NCBI GenBank assembly: GCA_902475245.1
Contig: CABRYP010000002.1
Span: forward strand, 76,188-140,187
Origin: an uncultured Collinsella sp.
Lineage (GTDB): Bacteria; Actinomycetota; Coriobacteriia; Coriobacteriales; Coriobacteriaceae
DNA: 64,000 nt
Direction of reading: 5' to 3'
How positions within the stretch are numbered: the first letter of the stretch is position 1; each line of letters opens with the position of its first letter. A program made the translations under genes and the position numbers. The notes below the pieces were generated by a model. The model had not been told where the DNA came from and made no database searches. It saw only the letters and a list, made by a program, of their open reading frames with translations. This document shows positions 1 to 8,458 of the stretch, in pieces.

Positions 1-416
1 CCGCGGTCAACGAGGACTGCCAGCTCAATACGGCTCGGTCGGCCCAAGTCCATGACGGCGTCGAGAGCGGCGCGAATGGTACGGCCCGTATACAGGATGT
101 CATCCACCAGCACGACGCGCTTGCCGTCGACGCTAAAGGGAATGTTGGTGGCGTGGATCGCGGGAGCGAAATTGGTAGCGTAGTCATCGCGGTAGAAGCT
201 GATGTCGAGGCTGCCGAGCGGAACGTCGACGCCCTCGATCTCCTTGATCTCCTCGGCGAGCTTCTTTGCCAGAAGGTCGCCGCGCGTGACGATGCCGACC
301 AGAGCGAGGTCTTCACAGCCCTCGTTGCGCTCGAGAATCTCGTGCGCGATGCGGGTCATCGCTCGATTGACGGCGGTCTCGTCCATGATGACCGCCTTGG
401 GGGAAGTCGTGCCCAT
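1..416 (-). CDS. pyrR: Bifunctional PyrR: pyrimidine operon attenuator / uracil phosphoribosyltransferase (3' end cut by window)
   Basis: The gene starts at ATG 416 on the minus strand and runs off the left edge, so only about 138 codons are seen. The visible part has the type I phosphoribosyltransferase fold, including the PRPP-binding motif VLVDDILYTGRTIR near residues 100-115 and the upstream RNA-contact region. PyrR binds pyr mRNA leaders when UMP or UTP is high and favours termination; it also has weak UPRT activity converting uracil and PRPP to UMP. A GGAAGGAG-type ribosome site precedes the start. The attenuator in its own leader (456-543) supports autoregulation. Downstream pyr genes probably lie outside the window. 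Confidence 0.93.
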   Translation of the reverse strand, partial: MGTTSPKAVIMDETAVNRAMTRIAHEILERNEGCEDLALVGIVTRGDLLAKKLAEEIKEIEGVDVPLGSLDISFYRDDYATNFAPAIHATNIPFSVDGKRVVLVDDILYTGRTIRAALDAVMDLGRPSRIELAVLVDR

Positions 417-455
417 CGATCTCCTTCCTCACATGTCTTGACTGCTGACACAGTC

Positions 456-543
456 AAAAAAATAGATGCCCGACCGCTCAAAGCGGACCAGACACCCACA
501 GGAAGGGCTGCTCTTTGGCAGCTATGTAATTCCATGTGGGTAT
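456..543 (-). promoter_or_regulatory. pyrR leader attenuator: mutually exclusive antiterminator and terminator
   Basis: On the minus strand a 9-bp stem pairs 535-543 with 492-500 and encloses a small hairpin at 507-522. Its 3' arm overlaps the 5' arm (484-496) of a second stem of about 13 bp with one bulge, whose 3' arm is 465-477 and which is followed by seven U residues (462-456). That second stem is a textbook intrinsic terminator. The two stems share bases 492-496 and cannot form together, the arrangement used in PyrR-controlled attenuation. A possible -10 (TACACT, 571-576) lies upstream. The PyrR-binding loop consensus of Bacillus is not obvious, so the ligand is inferred from context. 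Confidence 0.7.
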
Positions 544-576
544 CTCGTACCCCTTTAATGGTCAAGGGATAGTGTA

Positions 577-804
577 GCCAACCTCGAGCTTAATTGCGAG
601 CATAAATACAGAGCAATCCGTAAACGGAGCCCGATGCTCAATAAACCTATATATATTTGTGGGACGAGCTTGAAAACGTACGCACGAGCTGGCATAATCC
701 CCTCTGCTGCACGCAAATCGGATCTACGTCCAGGGCCGTGGCGTGAGCACTATCGCCAAAAGAGAAATATCTCTGTGTAGATTACGCACAGGGATCTGCT
801 TCTG
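577..804. other. Intergenic stretch between the pyrR leader and the rpmB promoter
   Basis: About 230 bases with an AT-rich patch around 640-660. The pyrR promoter may reach into it from the right and the rpmB promoter begins just after it. I see no open reading frame, RNA gene or repeat here. Confidence 0.5.
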
Positions 805-813
805 TGCTATAGT
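805..813 (+). promoter_or_regulatory. Extended -10 promoter of rpmB
   Basis: TGC followed by TATAGT (808-813) forms an extended -10 element about 55 bases before the rpmB start. No good -35 is seen at 17 bases, which extended -10 promoters can tolerate. Confidence 0.5.
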
Positions 814-867
814 TCAGGCTTGTTTGTTAACGCGACATGTTCGTTTGTCGCCCAAGGAGGGTCAGTT

Positions 868-1056
868 ATGTCCAAAGTTTGCGAAGTTTGCGGTAAGCAC
901 CCCGTTGCCGGTCGCTCCATCAGCCACTCTCACCGCGTCACCAACCGTAAGTTCCGCCCCAACATCCAGCGCGTCTACGTCGTCGTCGACGGTCACCGTC
1001 GCAAGATGAACGTTTGCTCCACCTGCCTCAAGTCCGGCAAGGTTGCGCGCTCCTAA
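868..1056 (+). CDS. rpmB: 50S ribosomal protein L28, zinc-binding form
   Basis: 62-residue protein of the large ribosomal subunit. The ATG at 868 is chosen because AAGGAGG (854-860) sits at ideal spacing; an earlier in-frame start would add residues unlike L28. Two CxxC pairs (C5/C8 and the CSTC near residue 50) mark the zinc-containing C+ paralogue, and the family core with the RRKMNVC segment is intact. The gene is transcribed alone, with a promoter at 805-813 and a strong terminator at 1125-1157. Confidence 0.95.
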   Translation: MSKVCEVCGKHPVAGRSISHSHRVTNRKFRPNIQRVYVVVDGHRRKMNVCSTCLKSGKVARS

Positions 1057-1124
1057 ATAAGGTCTTACCAACAAGTACCTCGGACTCTCCGGGTCAAAGA
1101 CCTCGCGTTCACATAGAACTTACC

Positions 1125-1157
1125 AAAGGCGCCCTCCCCTACGGAGGGCGCCTTTTT
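1125..1157 (+). terminator. Intrinsic terminator of rpmB
   Basis: Perfect stem AAAGGCGCCCTCC / GGAGGGCGCCTTT with a 5-base loop, ending in a run of T. Confidence 0.9.
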
Positions 1158-1162
1158 GTACT

Positions 1163-1209
1163 CATTGGGGACAGACTTAGATGGGTGTTTTCACGCATTG
1201 GGGACAGAC
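1163..1209 (+). repeat. Two direct copies of a 14-bp REP-like end sequence
   Basis: CATTGGGGACAGAC occurs at 1163-1176 and again at 1196-1209, 33 bases apart. An inverted, 13/14-identical copy lies at 1793-1806, on the other side of the transposase remnant. These look like the ends recognised by the transposase. Confidence 0.7.
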
Positions 1210-1252
1210 ATGACGCACGCATGCGGCGTCCCGATCGGCTCCGGCCCCTATC

Positions 1253-1804
1253 TCACGCTGCATCCTTCCAGCCTGCAGTAGCCTTGGTCACGCTTGTGGC
1301 GCCAATACCGGTGATACGGGCAATTTGCTTGACCGTGAGATGTGCCCGCCTGAGCCTCAGCAGGCAGGCATCGCGTTCGGGGCGTGGCAGGGCCTTGAGC
1401 AGCGCAGGATCTATGCTCGGCAGGACTTCGCGCGCAACGGAAAGAGCCTCCTCATCGGGGATCCGCCGGCGCGGAAGAACCTCCACTGACCAGATGCGCC
1501 CGCCAACTTTCTTGAGATGCTCGCAATAGCGACGGGAGCCTCCGACAACATCGAGCATAGGGGCCGCATCACAGATGTCAAAGGGATCATAGCCCAGCTG
1601 ATATGCCTTGTAGCTTGACCAGCGGTACGCCTCGAGCGAGTCGAGCACACCTTTCACGGGATTGAGATGGATGTAATCGAGTAGCTGTACCGCCTGTGTG
1701 TCTGACTCAACCGCGACCCGCGAATAGCGATTGTCAAACAGATGCCCCGTTCTCCCCGTTCTCCCCGTTTTCCCATTGAAATACTCATGTAAGCCTGTCC
1801 CCAA
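1253..1804 (-). pseudogene. 5'-truncated REP-associated (Y1/IS200-like) transposase remnant
   Basis: The readable frame (about 183 codons, first usable codon TTG at 1804) carries the middle and C-terminal part of a TnpA_REP/Y1 transposase: a GRTGHLFDNRY segment, the DYIHLNPVK motif, YRWSSYKAY, and a C-terminal helix-turn-helix (VKQIARITGIG). The N-terminal third with the HxH metal-binding motif is missing, and in-frame stops occur just upstream (around 1850). Intact members are about 250-330 residues. A 9-bp tandem duplication (1745-1769) adds extra Gly-Arg-Thr repeats. It is flanked by inverted CATTGGGGACAG repeats. Probably inactive, though the remaining frame has stayed open. Confidence 0.75.
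1745..1769. repeat. 9-bp tandem repeat inside the transposase remnant
   Basis: The unit CCCCGTTCT occurs at 1745-1753 and 1754-1762, followed by a partial copy to 1769. It encodes repeated Gly-Arg-Thr in the minus-strand frame. Confidence 0.8.
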
Positions 1805-1806
1805 TG
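1793..1806 (-). repeat. Inverted copy of the 14-bp REP-like end
   Basis: GCCTGTCCCCAATG is the reverse complement of CATTGGGGACAGGC and differs at one base from the copies at 1163 and 1196. Together they bracket a segment of about 640 bp. Confidence 0.7.
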
Positions 1807-1910
1807 AGCGTGGCGATGCAGGAAGGCAAGTTTTAGTTGAAACGATTCATTTGGTTGAAGCGTTTTAGTGTGCCTTTTAGAGGAATCTGACCGTTCGCCG
1901 ATTAATTTCT

Positions 1911-1922
1911 TGCTATTATAGT
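1911..1922 (+). promoter_or_regulatory. Probable adhE promoter -10 region
   Basis: TGC-TATTAT (1911-1919) reads as an extended -10, with an overlapping TATAGT at 1917-1922. A convincing -35 is not visible. It lies about 40 bases before the adhE ATG. Confidence 0.45.
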
Positions 1923-1960
1923 AAGACGTAGGGTAAATCTCCGATCGCAAGGAGACACAA

Positions 1961-4609
1961 ATGGTGAAAAAGTCACCGGAAAACACTACTCCCGCAATTG
2001 TGGACAACGTAGAGGCGCTTGAGGCTAAGCTCGCTCAGATGCGAGAGGCCCAGGCGCTTTTTGCTACGTACACGCAGGAGCAGGTCGACAAGATCTTCTA
2101 TGAGGCCGCCATGGCTGCCAACAAGGCTCGTATCCCGTTGGCGAAGATGGCCATCGAGGAGACCGGCCGCGGCGTTCTTGAGGACAAGGTCATCAAGAAC
2201 CACTACGCCGCAGAGTACATCTACAACGCTTACAAGAACACCAAGACCTGTGGTGTCCTGGAGCGCGACGAGGCTTACGGCATCACCAAGATCGCCGAGC
2301 CCATCGGCATCGTGGGCGCCGTCATCCCGACGACCAACCCCACTTCTACCGCGATCTTCAAGACGCTGATCAGCCTGAAGACCCGCAACGCCATCATCAT
2401 CTCCCCGCACCCGGCTGCCGCCAAGTGCACCATCGCCGCCGCCAAGCTCGTGCTTGATGCCGCCGTCAAGGCCGGTGCCCCCGAGGGCATCATCGGCTGG
2501 GTTGATGTCCCCTCCATCGAGCTGACCAACATGGTCATGCGCGACGTCGACATCATCCTCGCCACCGGTGGCCCGGGCATGGTCAAGGCCGCTTACTCCT
2601 CGGGCAAGCCCGCCCTGGGCGTTGGCGCCGGTAACACCCCGGTCGTCATCGACGACACCGCCGACGTGCTGCTCGCCGTCAACTCCATCATCCACTCCAA
2701 GACCTTCGACAACGGCATGATCTGCGCTTCCGAGCAGTCCGTGACCGTCATCGACACCATCTATGACCAGGTCAAGGCCGAGTTCCAGAAGCGCGGCTGC
2801 TACTTCGTCAAGCAGGGTGCCGAGATGGAGGCCCTGCGTGCCGCCATGTTCAAGAACGGCTCTCTCGACCACCGCATCCCCGGCATGGCTGCCGCCAAGA
2901 TCGCCGAGCTCGCCGGCATCGAGGTTCCCGCCAAGACCAAGATCCTGATCGCCGAGGTCACCTCCACCGACCCCGCCAAGGAGGAGTTCTCCCACGAGAA
3001 GCTCTCCCCGGTCCTGGCCATGTACCACGCCAAGGACTTCCAGGAGGCCGTCGACAAGGCCGAGCACCTGGTGCTCGCCGGTGGCCCGGGCCACACCGCC
3101 TCTCTGTACGTGCACCCCGCCCAGGCCGAGAAGATCAGCCTGTTCGAGCACGTCATGAAGGCCTGCCGTATCGTCATCAACACCCCGTCCTCGCACGGCG
3201 GCATCGGTGACCTGTACAACTTTGGCATGAAGCCGTCTCTGACCCTGGGCTGCGGCTCCTGGGGCGGCAACTCCGTCTCCGAGAACGTTGGGGTGAAGCA
3301 CTTGATCAACGTTAAGACTGTGGCCGAGCGCCGTGAGAACATGCTGTGGTTCCGCGCTCCCGAGAAGGTCTACTTCAAGAAGGGTTCCACGCCCGTCGCC
3401 CTCGACGAGCTCGGTACCGTCATGGGCAAGAAGCGCGCCTTCATCGTCACCGACCAGTTCCTCTTCAAGAATGGCAACACCCGCGCCATCGAGGCCAAGC
3501 TCGACGAGATGGGCATCGCCCACGACTGCTTCTACGACGTCGAGCCCGATCCGTCGCTGCAGTGCGCACGTCGCGGCGCCAAGCAGATGGCTCTCTTTGA
3601 GCCGGACGTCATCATCGCCGTCGGCGGTGGCTCCGCTATGGACGCCGGCAAGATCATGTGGATGATGTACGAGCACCCCGAGTGCAAGTTTGAGGACATG
3701 GCCATGGACTTCATGGACATCCGCAAGCGTATCTTCACCTTCCCCGAGATGGGCAAGAAGGCCTACTTCGTCGCCGTCCCGACCTCTTCGGGTACCGGCT
3801 CCGAGTGCACGCCGTTCGCCATCATCACCGACAAGGAGACCGGCATCAAGTGGCCGCTCGCCGACTACGCGCTGCTCCCCAACATGGCTATCGTCGACGC
3901 CGACAACTGCATGACCGCCCCGCGCGGCCTGACCGCTGCCTCCGGCATCGACGTCATGACCCACGCCATCGAGTCCTACGTCTCCATCATGGCTTCCGAC
4001 TACACTAAGGGCCTCTCCGAGCGCGCTGCTAAGCTCGTCTTCGAGAACCTGCCCTCCAGCTTCACGAACGGTGCCAAGGACCCGCATGCCCGCGAGGAGA
4101 TGCACAACGCCTCCTGCATGGCCGGTATGGCCTTCGCCAACGCCTTCCTGGGCCTCAACCACTCCATGGCCCACAAGCTCGGCGCTTTCCATCACCTGCC
4201 CCACGGCCTCGCAAACGCCGTCATCCTGACCCGCGTTATGCGCTACAACGCCGCCGAGGCTCCCGTCAAGATGGGTACCTTCTCCCAGTATCCTTACCCC
4301 AACGCGCTGCACAACTACGCCGAGATGGCCAAGTACTGCGGCATCGAGGGCAAGGACGACAAGGAGGTCTTCGAGAACTTCATCACGAAGCTCGAGGAGC
4401 TCAAGGACTTCATCGGTGTCAAGAAGACCATCGCCGACTACGGTGTTGACGAGCAGTACTTCCTCGACACCCTCGACGAGATGACCGAGCAGGCATTCAA
4501 CGACCAGTGCACCGGCGCTAACCCGCGCTACCCGCTCATGAGCGAGATCAAGGAGCTCTACCTGGACGCCTACTACGGCCGCGAGCCCCAGGACTACGCC
4601 GTCTGCTAG
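1961..4609 (+). CDS. adhE: Bifunctional acetaldehyde-CoA / alcohol dehydrogenase AdhE
   Basis: 882 residues, the usual AdhE length. The N-terminal half is a CoA-acylating aldehyde dehydrogenase with the nucleophile Cys at about residue 255 (motif FDNGMICASEQ). The C-terminal half (from about 450) is an iron-dependent alcohol dehydrogenase with GGGSAMDAGK near 553 and the metal signature NHSMAHKLGAFHHLPHG near 733-750. It converts acetyl-CoA to ethanol in two NADH-consuming steps and regenerates NAD+ in fermentation; the family forms cytosolic spirosomes. ATG 1961 follows AAGGAGA. Codon use is strongly biased (AAG, GCC, ATC), consistent with high expression. Confidence 0.97.
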   Translation: MVKKSPENTTPAIVDNVEALEAKLAQMREAQALFATYTQEQVDKIFYEAAMAANKARIPLAKMAIEETGRGVLEDKVIKNHYAAEYIYNAYKNTKTCGVLERDEAYGITKIAEPIGIVGAVIPTTNPTSTAIFKTLISLKTRNAIIISPHPAAAKCTIAAAKLVLDAAVKAGAPEGIIGWVDVPSIELTNMVMRDVDIILATGGPGMVKAAYSSGKPALGVGAGNTPVVIDDTADVLLAVNSIIHSKTFDNGMICASEQSVTVIDTIYDQVKAEFQKRGCYFVKQGAEMEALRAAMFKNGSLDHRIPGMAAAKIAELAGIEVPAKTKILIAEVTSTDPAKEEFSHEKLSPVLAMYHAKDFQEAVDKAEHLVLAGGPGHTASLYVHPAQAEKISLFEHVMKACRIVINTPSSHGGIGDLYNFGMKPSLTLGCGSWGGNSVSENVGVKHLINVKTVAERRENMLWFRAPEKVYFKKGSTPVALDELGTVMGKKRAFIVTDQFLFKNGNTRAIEAKLDEMGIAHDCFYDVEPDPSLQCARRGAKQMALFEPDVIIAVGGGSAMDAGKIMWMMYEHPECKFEDMAMDFMDIRKRIFTFPEMGKKAYFVAVPTSSGTGSECTPFAIITDKETGIKWPLADYALLPNMAIVDADNCMTAPRGLTAASGIDVMTHAIESYVSIMASDYTKGLSERAAKLVFENLPSSFTNGAKDPHAREEMHNASCMAGMAFANAFLGLNHSMAHKLGAFHHLPHGLANAVILTRVMRYNAAEAPVKMGTFSQYPYPNALHNYAEMAKYCGIEGKDDKEVFENFITKLEELKDFIGVKKTIADYGVDEQYFLDTLDEMTEQAFNDQCTGANPRYPLMSEIKELYLDAYYGREPQDYAVC

Positions 4610-4628
4610 TTTTTAGCACGGTTATTTG

Positions 4629-4664
4629 CGGCGGGGGTGCACGGGTGTACGCACGCCCCCGCCG
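4629..4664 (+). terminator. GC-rich hairpin after adhE
   Basis: CGGCGGGGG pairs with CCCCCGCCG around an inner stem-loop. The downstream U-run is poor (TTGCTT), so termination may be partial, which would allow some readthrough into 4698. Confidence 0.55.
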
Positions 4665-4697
4665 TTGCTTCTATCGCATCGTTGAAAGGATGCAATC

Positions 4698-5462
4698 ATG
4701 CTGCTCCCCGATTCCAAGACCGAGCTCGTCCGTCGCGGCAACAAGGTCGTTTACGACCTGGGTGACAAGATCGTCAAGGTCTTTAACGAGACCAAGCCCG
4801 TCTCCGACGTGTTCAACGAGGCTTTGAATCTTGCCCGCATCAATGAGTGCGGCATCCGCAGCCCCAAGGCTCTCGAGGTTTCTCAGCTCGAGAACGCCAA
4901 CGGCTGGGCTCTCGTGACCGAGAAGGTTCCGGGCACCACCCTTGCCGAGAAGATGACTGCCGAGCCCCAGCGCTTTGGTGAGTACCTCGAGATGTTCGTC
5001 GACCTCCAGATCGAGATCCACGGCTACACCTCCCCGCTGCTCAACCGTCAGCGCGATAAGTTCGCCCGCATGATCGACAGCCTCGATCAGCTCAATGCCA
5101 CCACGCGCTACAACCTTCAGGAGCGTCTGGACGGCATGACCAAGGAGTTCAAGGTCTGCCACGGCGACTTCAACCCCTCCAACGTCATCGTCGGCGACGA
5201 CGGCCAGCTGTACGTCTGCGACTGGGCACATGCCACCCAGGGCTCCCCTGCTGCCGACGTTGCCACCACCTACCTGCTCTTTGCCCTCAACAGCAAGGAC
5301 CAGGCTGAGGCCTACCTGGAGCTCTACTGCGACCGCGCCGACATGCCCATGCAGGTCGTGCGTCAGTGGACGAGCATCGTCGCCGCTTCCGAGCTCGCTC
5401 GTAAGCGCAACGTGAACGATGAGTTCCTTAAGAACTGGATCGACGTCGTCGATTATCAGTAG
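4698..5462 (+). CDS. Phosphotransferase of the APH/choline kinase-like fold
   Basis: 254 residues. The catalytic-loop motif CHGDFNPSN (about residue 155) followed by the metal-binding segment YVCDWAHA (about 173) marks the aminoglycoside phosphotransferase/protein-kinase-like superfamily. The N-lobe has a nucleotide-lobe-like pattern (KVVYDLGDKIVKVFN). The substrate cannot be told from sequence. Chromosomal proteins of this group often act on small metabolites, so a resistance role should not be assumed. AAAGG sits before ATG 4698. It lies 88 bp behind adhE and shares the downstream terminator at 5495-5538. Confidence 0.8.
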   Translation: MLLPDSKTELVRRGNKVVYDLGDKIVKVFNETKPVSDVFNEALNLARINECGIRSPKALEVSQLENANGWALVTEKVPGTTLAEKMTAEPQRFGEYLEMFVDLQIEIHGYTSPLLNRQRDKFARMIDSLDQLNATTRYNLQERLDGMTKEFKVCHGDFNPSNVIVGDDGQLYVCDWAHATQGSPAADVATTYLLFALNSKDQAEAYLELYCDRADMPMQVVRQWTSIVAASELARKRNVNDEFLKNWIDVVDYQ

Positions 5463-5494
5463 TATCTGAGCGATTTATTTCGCATCGGAGGCAC

Positions 5495-5538
5495 AAAGGA
5501 AAACCCCGCAGCTCATTTGGGCAGTGGGGTTTTCCTTT
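5495..5538 (+). terminator. Intrinsic terminator after the phosphotransferase
   Basis: Perfect 13-bp stem AAAGGAAAACCCC / GGGGTTTTCCTTT. The T-rich 3' arm works on the plus strand, and the A-rich 5' arm makes it potentially bidirectional. Confidence 0.85.
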
Positions 5539-5562
5539 ACCCGTCGAGCTTATTCACGCAAC

Positions 5563-5607
5563 AAAAAAGACTGCTCCGCATCTCATCCTAAGAGAGATGC
5601 GGAGCAG
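5563..5607 (-). terminator. Intrinsic terminator of the pyrH-proS unit
   Basis: On the minus strand CTGCTCCGCATCTC pairs perfectly with GAGATGCGGAGCAG and is followed by TCTTTTTT (5570-5563). Confidence 0.9.
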
Positions 5608-5640
5608 GCCTGCAATTACATCTACTAGCAGAAATGTCGA

Positions 5641-7362
5641 TTAACGACGGGCAGCTTTCACAAGCTCGGCAACCTTTGCGACGACCTCGTCGATCGCCAC
5701 ATCCTCGCGCTCGCCCGTGGCACGGTCCTTGAGCTCGACGGTGCCGTTCTTAAGACCACGCTTGCCGAGCACCACCTGATACGGGAAGCCCATAAGGTCG
5801 TTGTCGGCAAACTTAAAGCCAGGACGCTCATCGCGATCGTCGACGACGACCTCGATACCCTCGGCGCACAGACCATCAACAATCTGCTCGCAGACGCTAG
5901 CGCACTCCTCCTTCTTGGGATCGAGCGGAATCACCGCGACCTCGTACGGAGCAACGGAGACCGGCCAGACAATACCGTACTCGTCGTTGTGCTGCTCCAC
6001 GACGGCAGCGAGCGAGCGAGACACGCCCACGCCGTAGCAACCCATGATAAGCGGCTTCTCCTTGCCATCCTCGTCCATAAAGGTGGCACCCATGGCCTCG
6101 GAGTACTTGGTGCCCAGCTGGAACACCTGAGAAACCTCGATGCCGCGAGCAGCGGAAAGCGGCTTGCCGCAGTGCGGGCAGGGATCGCCGGCGACGACGG
6201 TGACCAGATCGGCCCACTCGTCGACGGTAAAGTCGCGCTCGGGGCAGGCACCGGTAAAGTGATAATCGACCTCGTTGGCACCGCAGGCCCATTGCTTGGA
6301 CTCGCGCAGACTCTCGTCGCACACTAGACGGATGCCCTCGGGCAGGTTAACCGGTCCGATAAAGCCCTTGTGCAGACCGTAGGTCTGCAGCTCCTCGTCG
6401 GTCATCATGCGATAGCCCTTGCCAAAGACGTGCTCGGCCTTGCAGTCGTTGAGCTCATGATCGCCCGGAACGATGGCCACAACAGGCTTGCCCTCGGCGT
6501 CGATGAGAGCCAGGGACTTGCGCGTACCGTTCTCGGGGAAGCCGAAGAACTTGGCAACAGCCTCGATGGTGCCCATGCCCGGAGTCTCGACCTTGGTGAG
6601 TGTGCCGTCGCCGGGGCCCTCGGTCACAACGACCTTGGTGCTTGCAGCCTCGTCATCGGCAGCAAAGCCGCAATCGTCGCAGTAGACCAGCGAAGCCTCA
6701 CCGGCGTCGGCCAGCGCCATGTACTCGACGGAGGTATCGCCGCCGATCTCTCCGGAATCGGCGACGACGGGCAGGGCCTTGATATAGCAGCGCTCGCAGA
6801 TGTTGGCGTAGGCCTGCTTCATCTTGTCGTACTCCTCCTGCAGACTCTCCTGCGTGGCAGAGAAGCTGTAGGCGTCCTTCATGATGAACTCGCGACCGCG
6901 CATCAGGCCAAAGCGGGGACGGAACTCGTCGCGAAATTTATCCTGGATGTGATAGAGATTCACCGGCAGCTGCTTGTAGGAACGCAGCTCATTGCGCACC
7001 AGGGCAGTCACGGTTTCCTCGTGCGTGGGGCCGAGCACGAACTCGCGGCCGTGGCGGTCATCAAAGCGCACGAGCTCCTTGCCATAGGCATCGATACGGC
7101 CCGACTCACGCCACAGCTCGGCATCGACCATGATGGGCATCATGAGCTCCTGGGCGCCGGCAGCATCCATCTCGTCGCGCACGATGTTCTCGATCTTGCG
7201 AATCGAGCGCCACGCGAGCGGCAGATAGGAATACAGGCCGGCGGCCTCCTTGCGAATCATGCCGGCACGAAGCAGCAGGCGATGGCTCGCAAGCTCGGCG
7301 TCGGCCGGATCCTCTTTAAGCGTCGGAGCATAAAGCTTAGACATATACATTGCTCGAGTCAT
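5641..7362 (-). CDS. proS: Prolyl-tRNA synthetase
   Basis: 573 residues, bacterial-type ProRS (class II). Motif 2 (FRDEFRPRFGLMRGREFIMKDAYSF) and motif 3 near residue 435 (GVGVSRSLAAVVEQ) are present, separated by the editing (INS) insertion at about 225-405; a C-terminal anticodon-binding domain begins near residue 470. It charges tRNA-Pro in the cytosol. ATG 7362 directly follows the ispG stop, with GAGGAG seven bases upstream, so translation is coupled. It is the last gene of the pyrH-to-proS run, matching the uppS-cdsA-dxr-rseP-proS order seen in Bacillus. Confidence 0.96.
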   Translation of the reverse strand: MTRAMYMSKLYAPTLKEDPADAELASHRLLLRAGMIRKEAAGLYSYLPLAWRSIRKIENIVRDEMDAAGAQELMMPIMVDAELWRESGRIDAYGKELVRFDDRHGREFVLGPTHEETVTALVRNELRSYKQLPVNLYHIQDKFRDEFRPRFGLMRGREFIMKDAYSFSATQESLQEEYDKMKQAYANICERCYIKALPVVADSGEIGGDTSVEYMALADAGEASLVYCDDCGFAADDEAASTKVVVTEGPGDGTLTKVETPGMGTIEAVAKFFGFPENGTRKSLALIDAEGKPVVAIVPGDHELNDCKAEHVFGKGYRMMTDEELQTYGLHKGFIGPVNLPEGIRLVCDESLRESKQWACGANEVDYHFTGACPERDFTVDEWADLVTVVAGDPCPHCGKPLSAARGIEVSQVFQLGTKYSEAMGATFMDEDGKEKPLIMGCYGVGVSRSLAAVVEQHNDEYGIVWPVSVAPYEVAVIPLDPKKEECASVCEQIVDGLCAEGIEVVVDDRDERPGFKFADNDLMGFPYQVVLGKRGLKNGTVELKDRATGEREDVAIDEVVAKVAELVKAARR

Positions 7363-8445
7363 TTATTTCTCCTCAATAAGCTTGTCGACCTCGGCCATTA
7401 GCGCGTCGACAATTTGGTCCTCAGCTACTTTACCAATGATCTGGCCGTGCGAAAAGAGCAGGCCCTGACCTCGTCCGCAGGCAACACCCAAGTCGGCGTC
7501 AGAGGCCTCGCCGGGGCCATTGACTGCACAGCCCATCACGGCAATCGAAAGCGGCGCGGAGTAGTTCTTAAGCCGCTCAGTGACCTCCTCGGCGATAGGA
7601 ATGAGGTTGACCTGGCAGCGAGCGCACGTGGGGCACGATACGATCTCGGGGCCACGGCGGCGAAGACCCAGCGACTGCAGAATACCCCAGGCGACCGGCG
7701 GTTCCTCGACCGGATCGGCCGTGAGCGAGACGCGCATGGTGTCGCCAATGCCCTCGGAAATCAAAATTCCCAGGCCCACAGAGCTCTTAATGGTGCCCTG
7801 GAGCTTGGTTCCGGCCTCAGTCACGCCCAAATGAAGCGGAACATGGGGGATTTCGCGCGACAGGGCACGATAGGTGTCAAGCGTCGTGGACACGCTATGA
7901 GCCTTGGCGGAAAGCACGATATTGGTAAAGCCGCGATCCTCAAAATGCTTGACGAAACGCTCGCTCGACATCACGAGCTTTTCGGGCTGCGAAAGGTCAT
8001 CGCGTTCGGCGATATCCTGCTCAAGCGAGCCCGCGTTCACGCCAATGCGAATCGCGCACCCAGCGGCACCCGCGGCATCGATCACGGCATCGACCTTGGC
8101 CCAATCGCCGATATTGCCGGGATTGATGCGCAGCTTGGCAGCACCGGCCTCAACGGCACCAATGGCGAGCTTATGGTTAAAGTGAATATCGGCAACAATC
8201 GGCACCGGAGACTCCGCACAAATCATGCGAAAGCCCTCGAGCGCAGCCTCGGTGGGCACGCTCACGCGCACAACATCACAACCCGCCTGGGCAAGCGCGC
8301 GCACTTGCGCAAGCGTCGCCTGGGCGTCAGCGGTATCGGTGCAGGTCATGGACTGAACCACAACCGGAGCGCCGCCGCCTATCTGCACGTCGCCCACAAA
8401 AACGGGGCGCGTCAGCTCGCGCGGCAAAGGATGAGACAAAGACAA
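7363..8445 (-). CDS. ispG: 4-hydroxy-3-methylbut-2-enyl-diphosphate synthase IspG (GcpE)
   Basis: About 360 residues. It converts methylerythritol cyclodiphosphate to HMBPP in the MEP isoprenoid pathway using a [4Fe-4S] cluster. The cluster region SCPTCARC and the GCAVNGPGEA motif are near the C-terminus. The frame is open further upstream (to 8532), but that extension overlaps rseP and is not family-like. I choose TTG 8445 (SLSHPLPR) because GGGGAG lies eight bases before it; GTG 8454 is the alternative. It sits between rseP and proS, with dxr of the same pathway two genes upstream. Confidence 0.94.
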   Translation of the reverse strand: MSLSHPLPRELTRPVFVGDVQIGGGAPVVVQSMTCTDTADAQATLAQVRALAQAGCDVVRVSVPTEAALEGFRMICAESPVPIVADIHFNHKLAIGAVEAGAAKLRINPGNIGDWAKVDAVIDAAGAAGCAIRIGVNAGSLEQDIAERDDLSQPEKLVMSSERFVKHFEDRGFTNIVLSAKAHSVSTTLDTYRALSREIPHVPLHLGVTEAGTKLQGTIKSSVGLGILISEGIGDTMRVSLTADPVEEPPVAWGILQSLGLRRRGPEIVSCPTCARCQVNLIPIAEEVTERLKNYSAPLSIAVMGCAVNGPGEASDADLGVACGRGQGLLFSHGQIIGKVAEDQIVDALMAEVDKLIEEK

Positions 8446-8458
8446 TCCAAACACTCCC

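Noticed and set aside
1807..1960. Rex (redox) operator upstream of adhE
   Set aside because: No TTGTGA-type inverted repeat is seen between the transposase remnant and the adhE start.
1973..4312. Long open frame of 779 codons on the strand opposite adhE
   Set aside because: It is a by-product of strong GC-biased codon use in adhE. It shows low-complexity Gly/Val/Asp/His composition and no domain, and has no ribosome site.
4698..5462. Aminoglycoside resistance gene
   Set aside because: The kinase-like motifs are general to the superfamily. The gene has host-like codon use and a housekeeping neighbourhood, so there is no support for antibiotic resistance.
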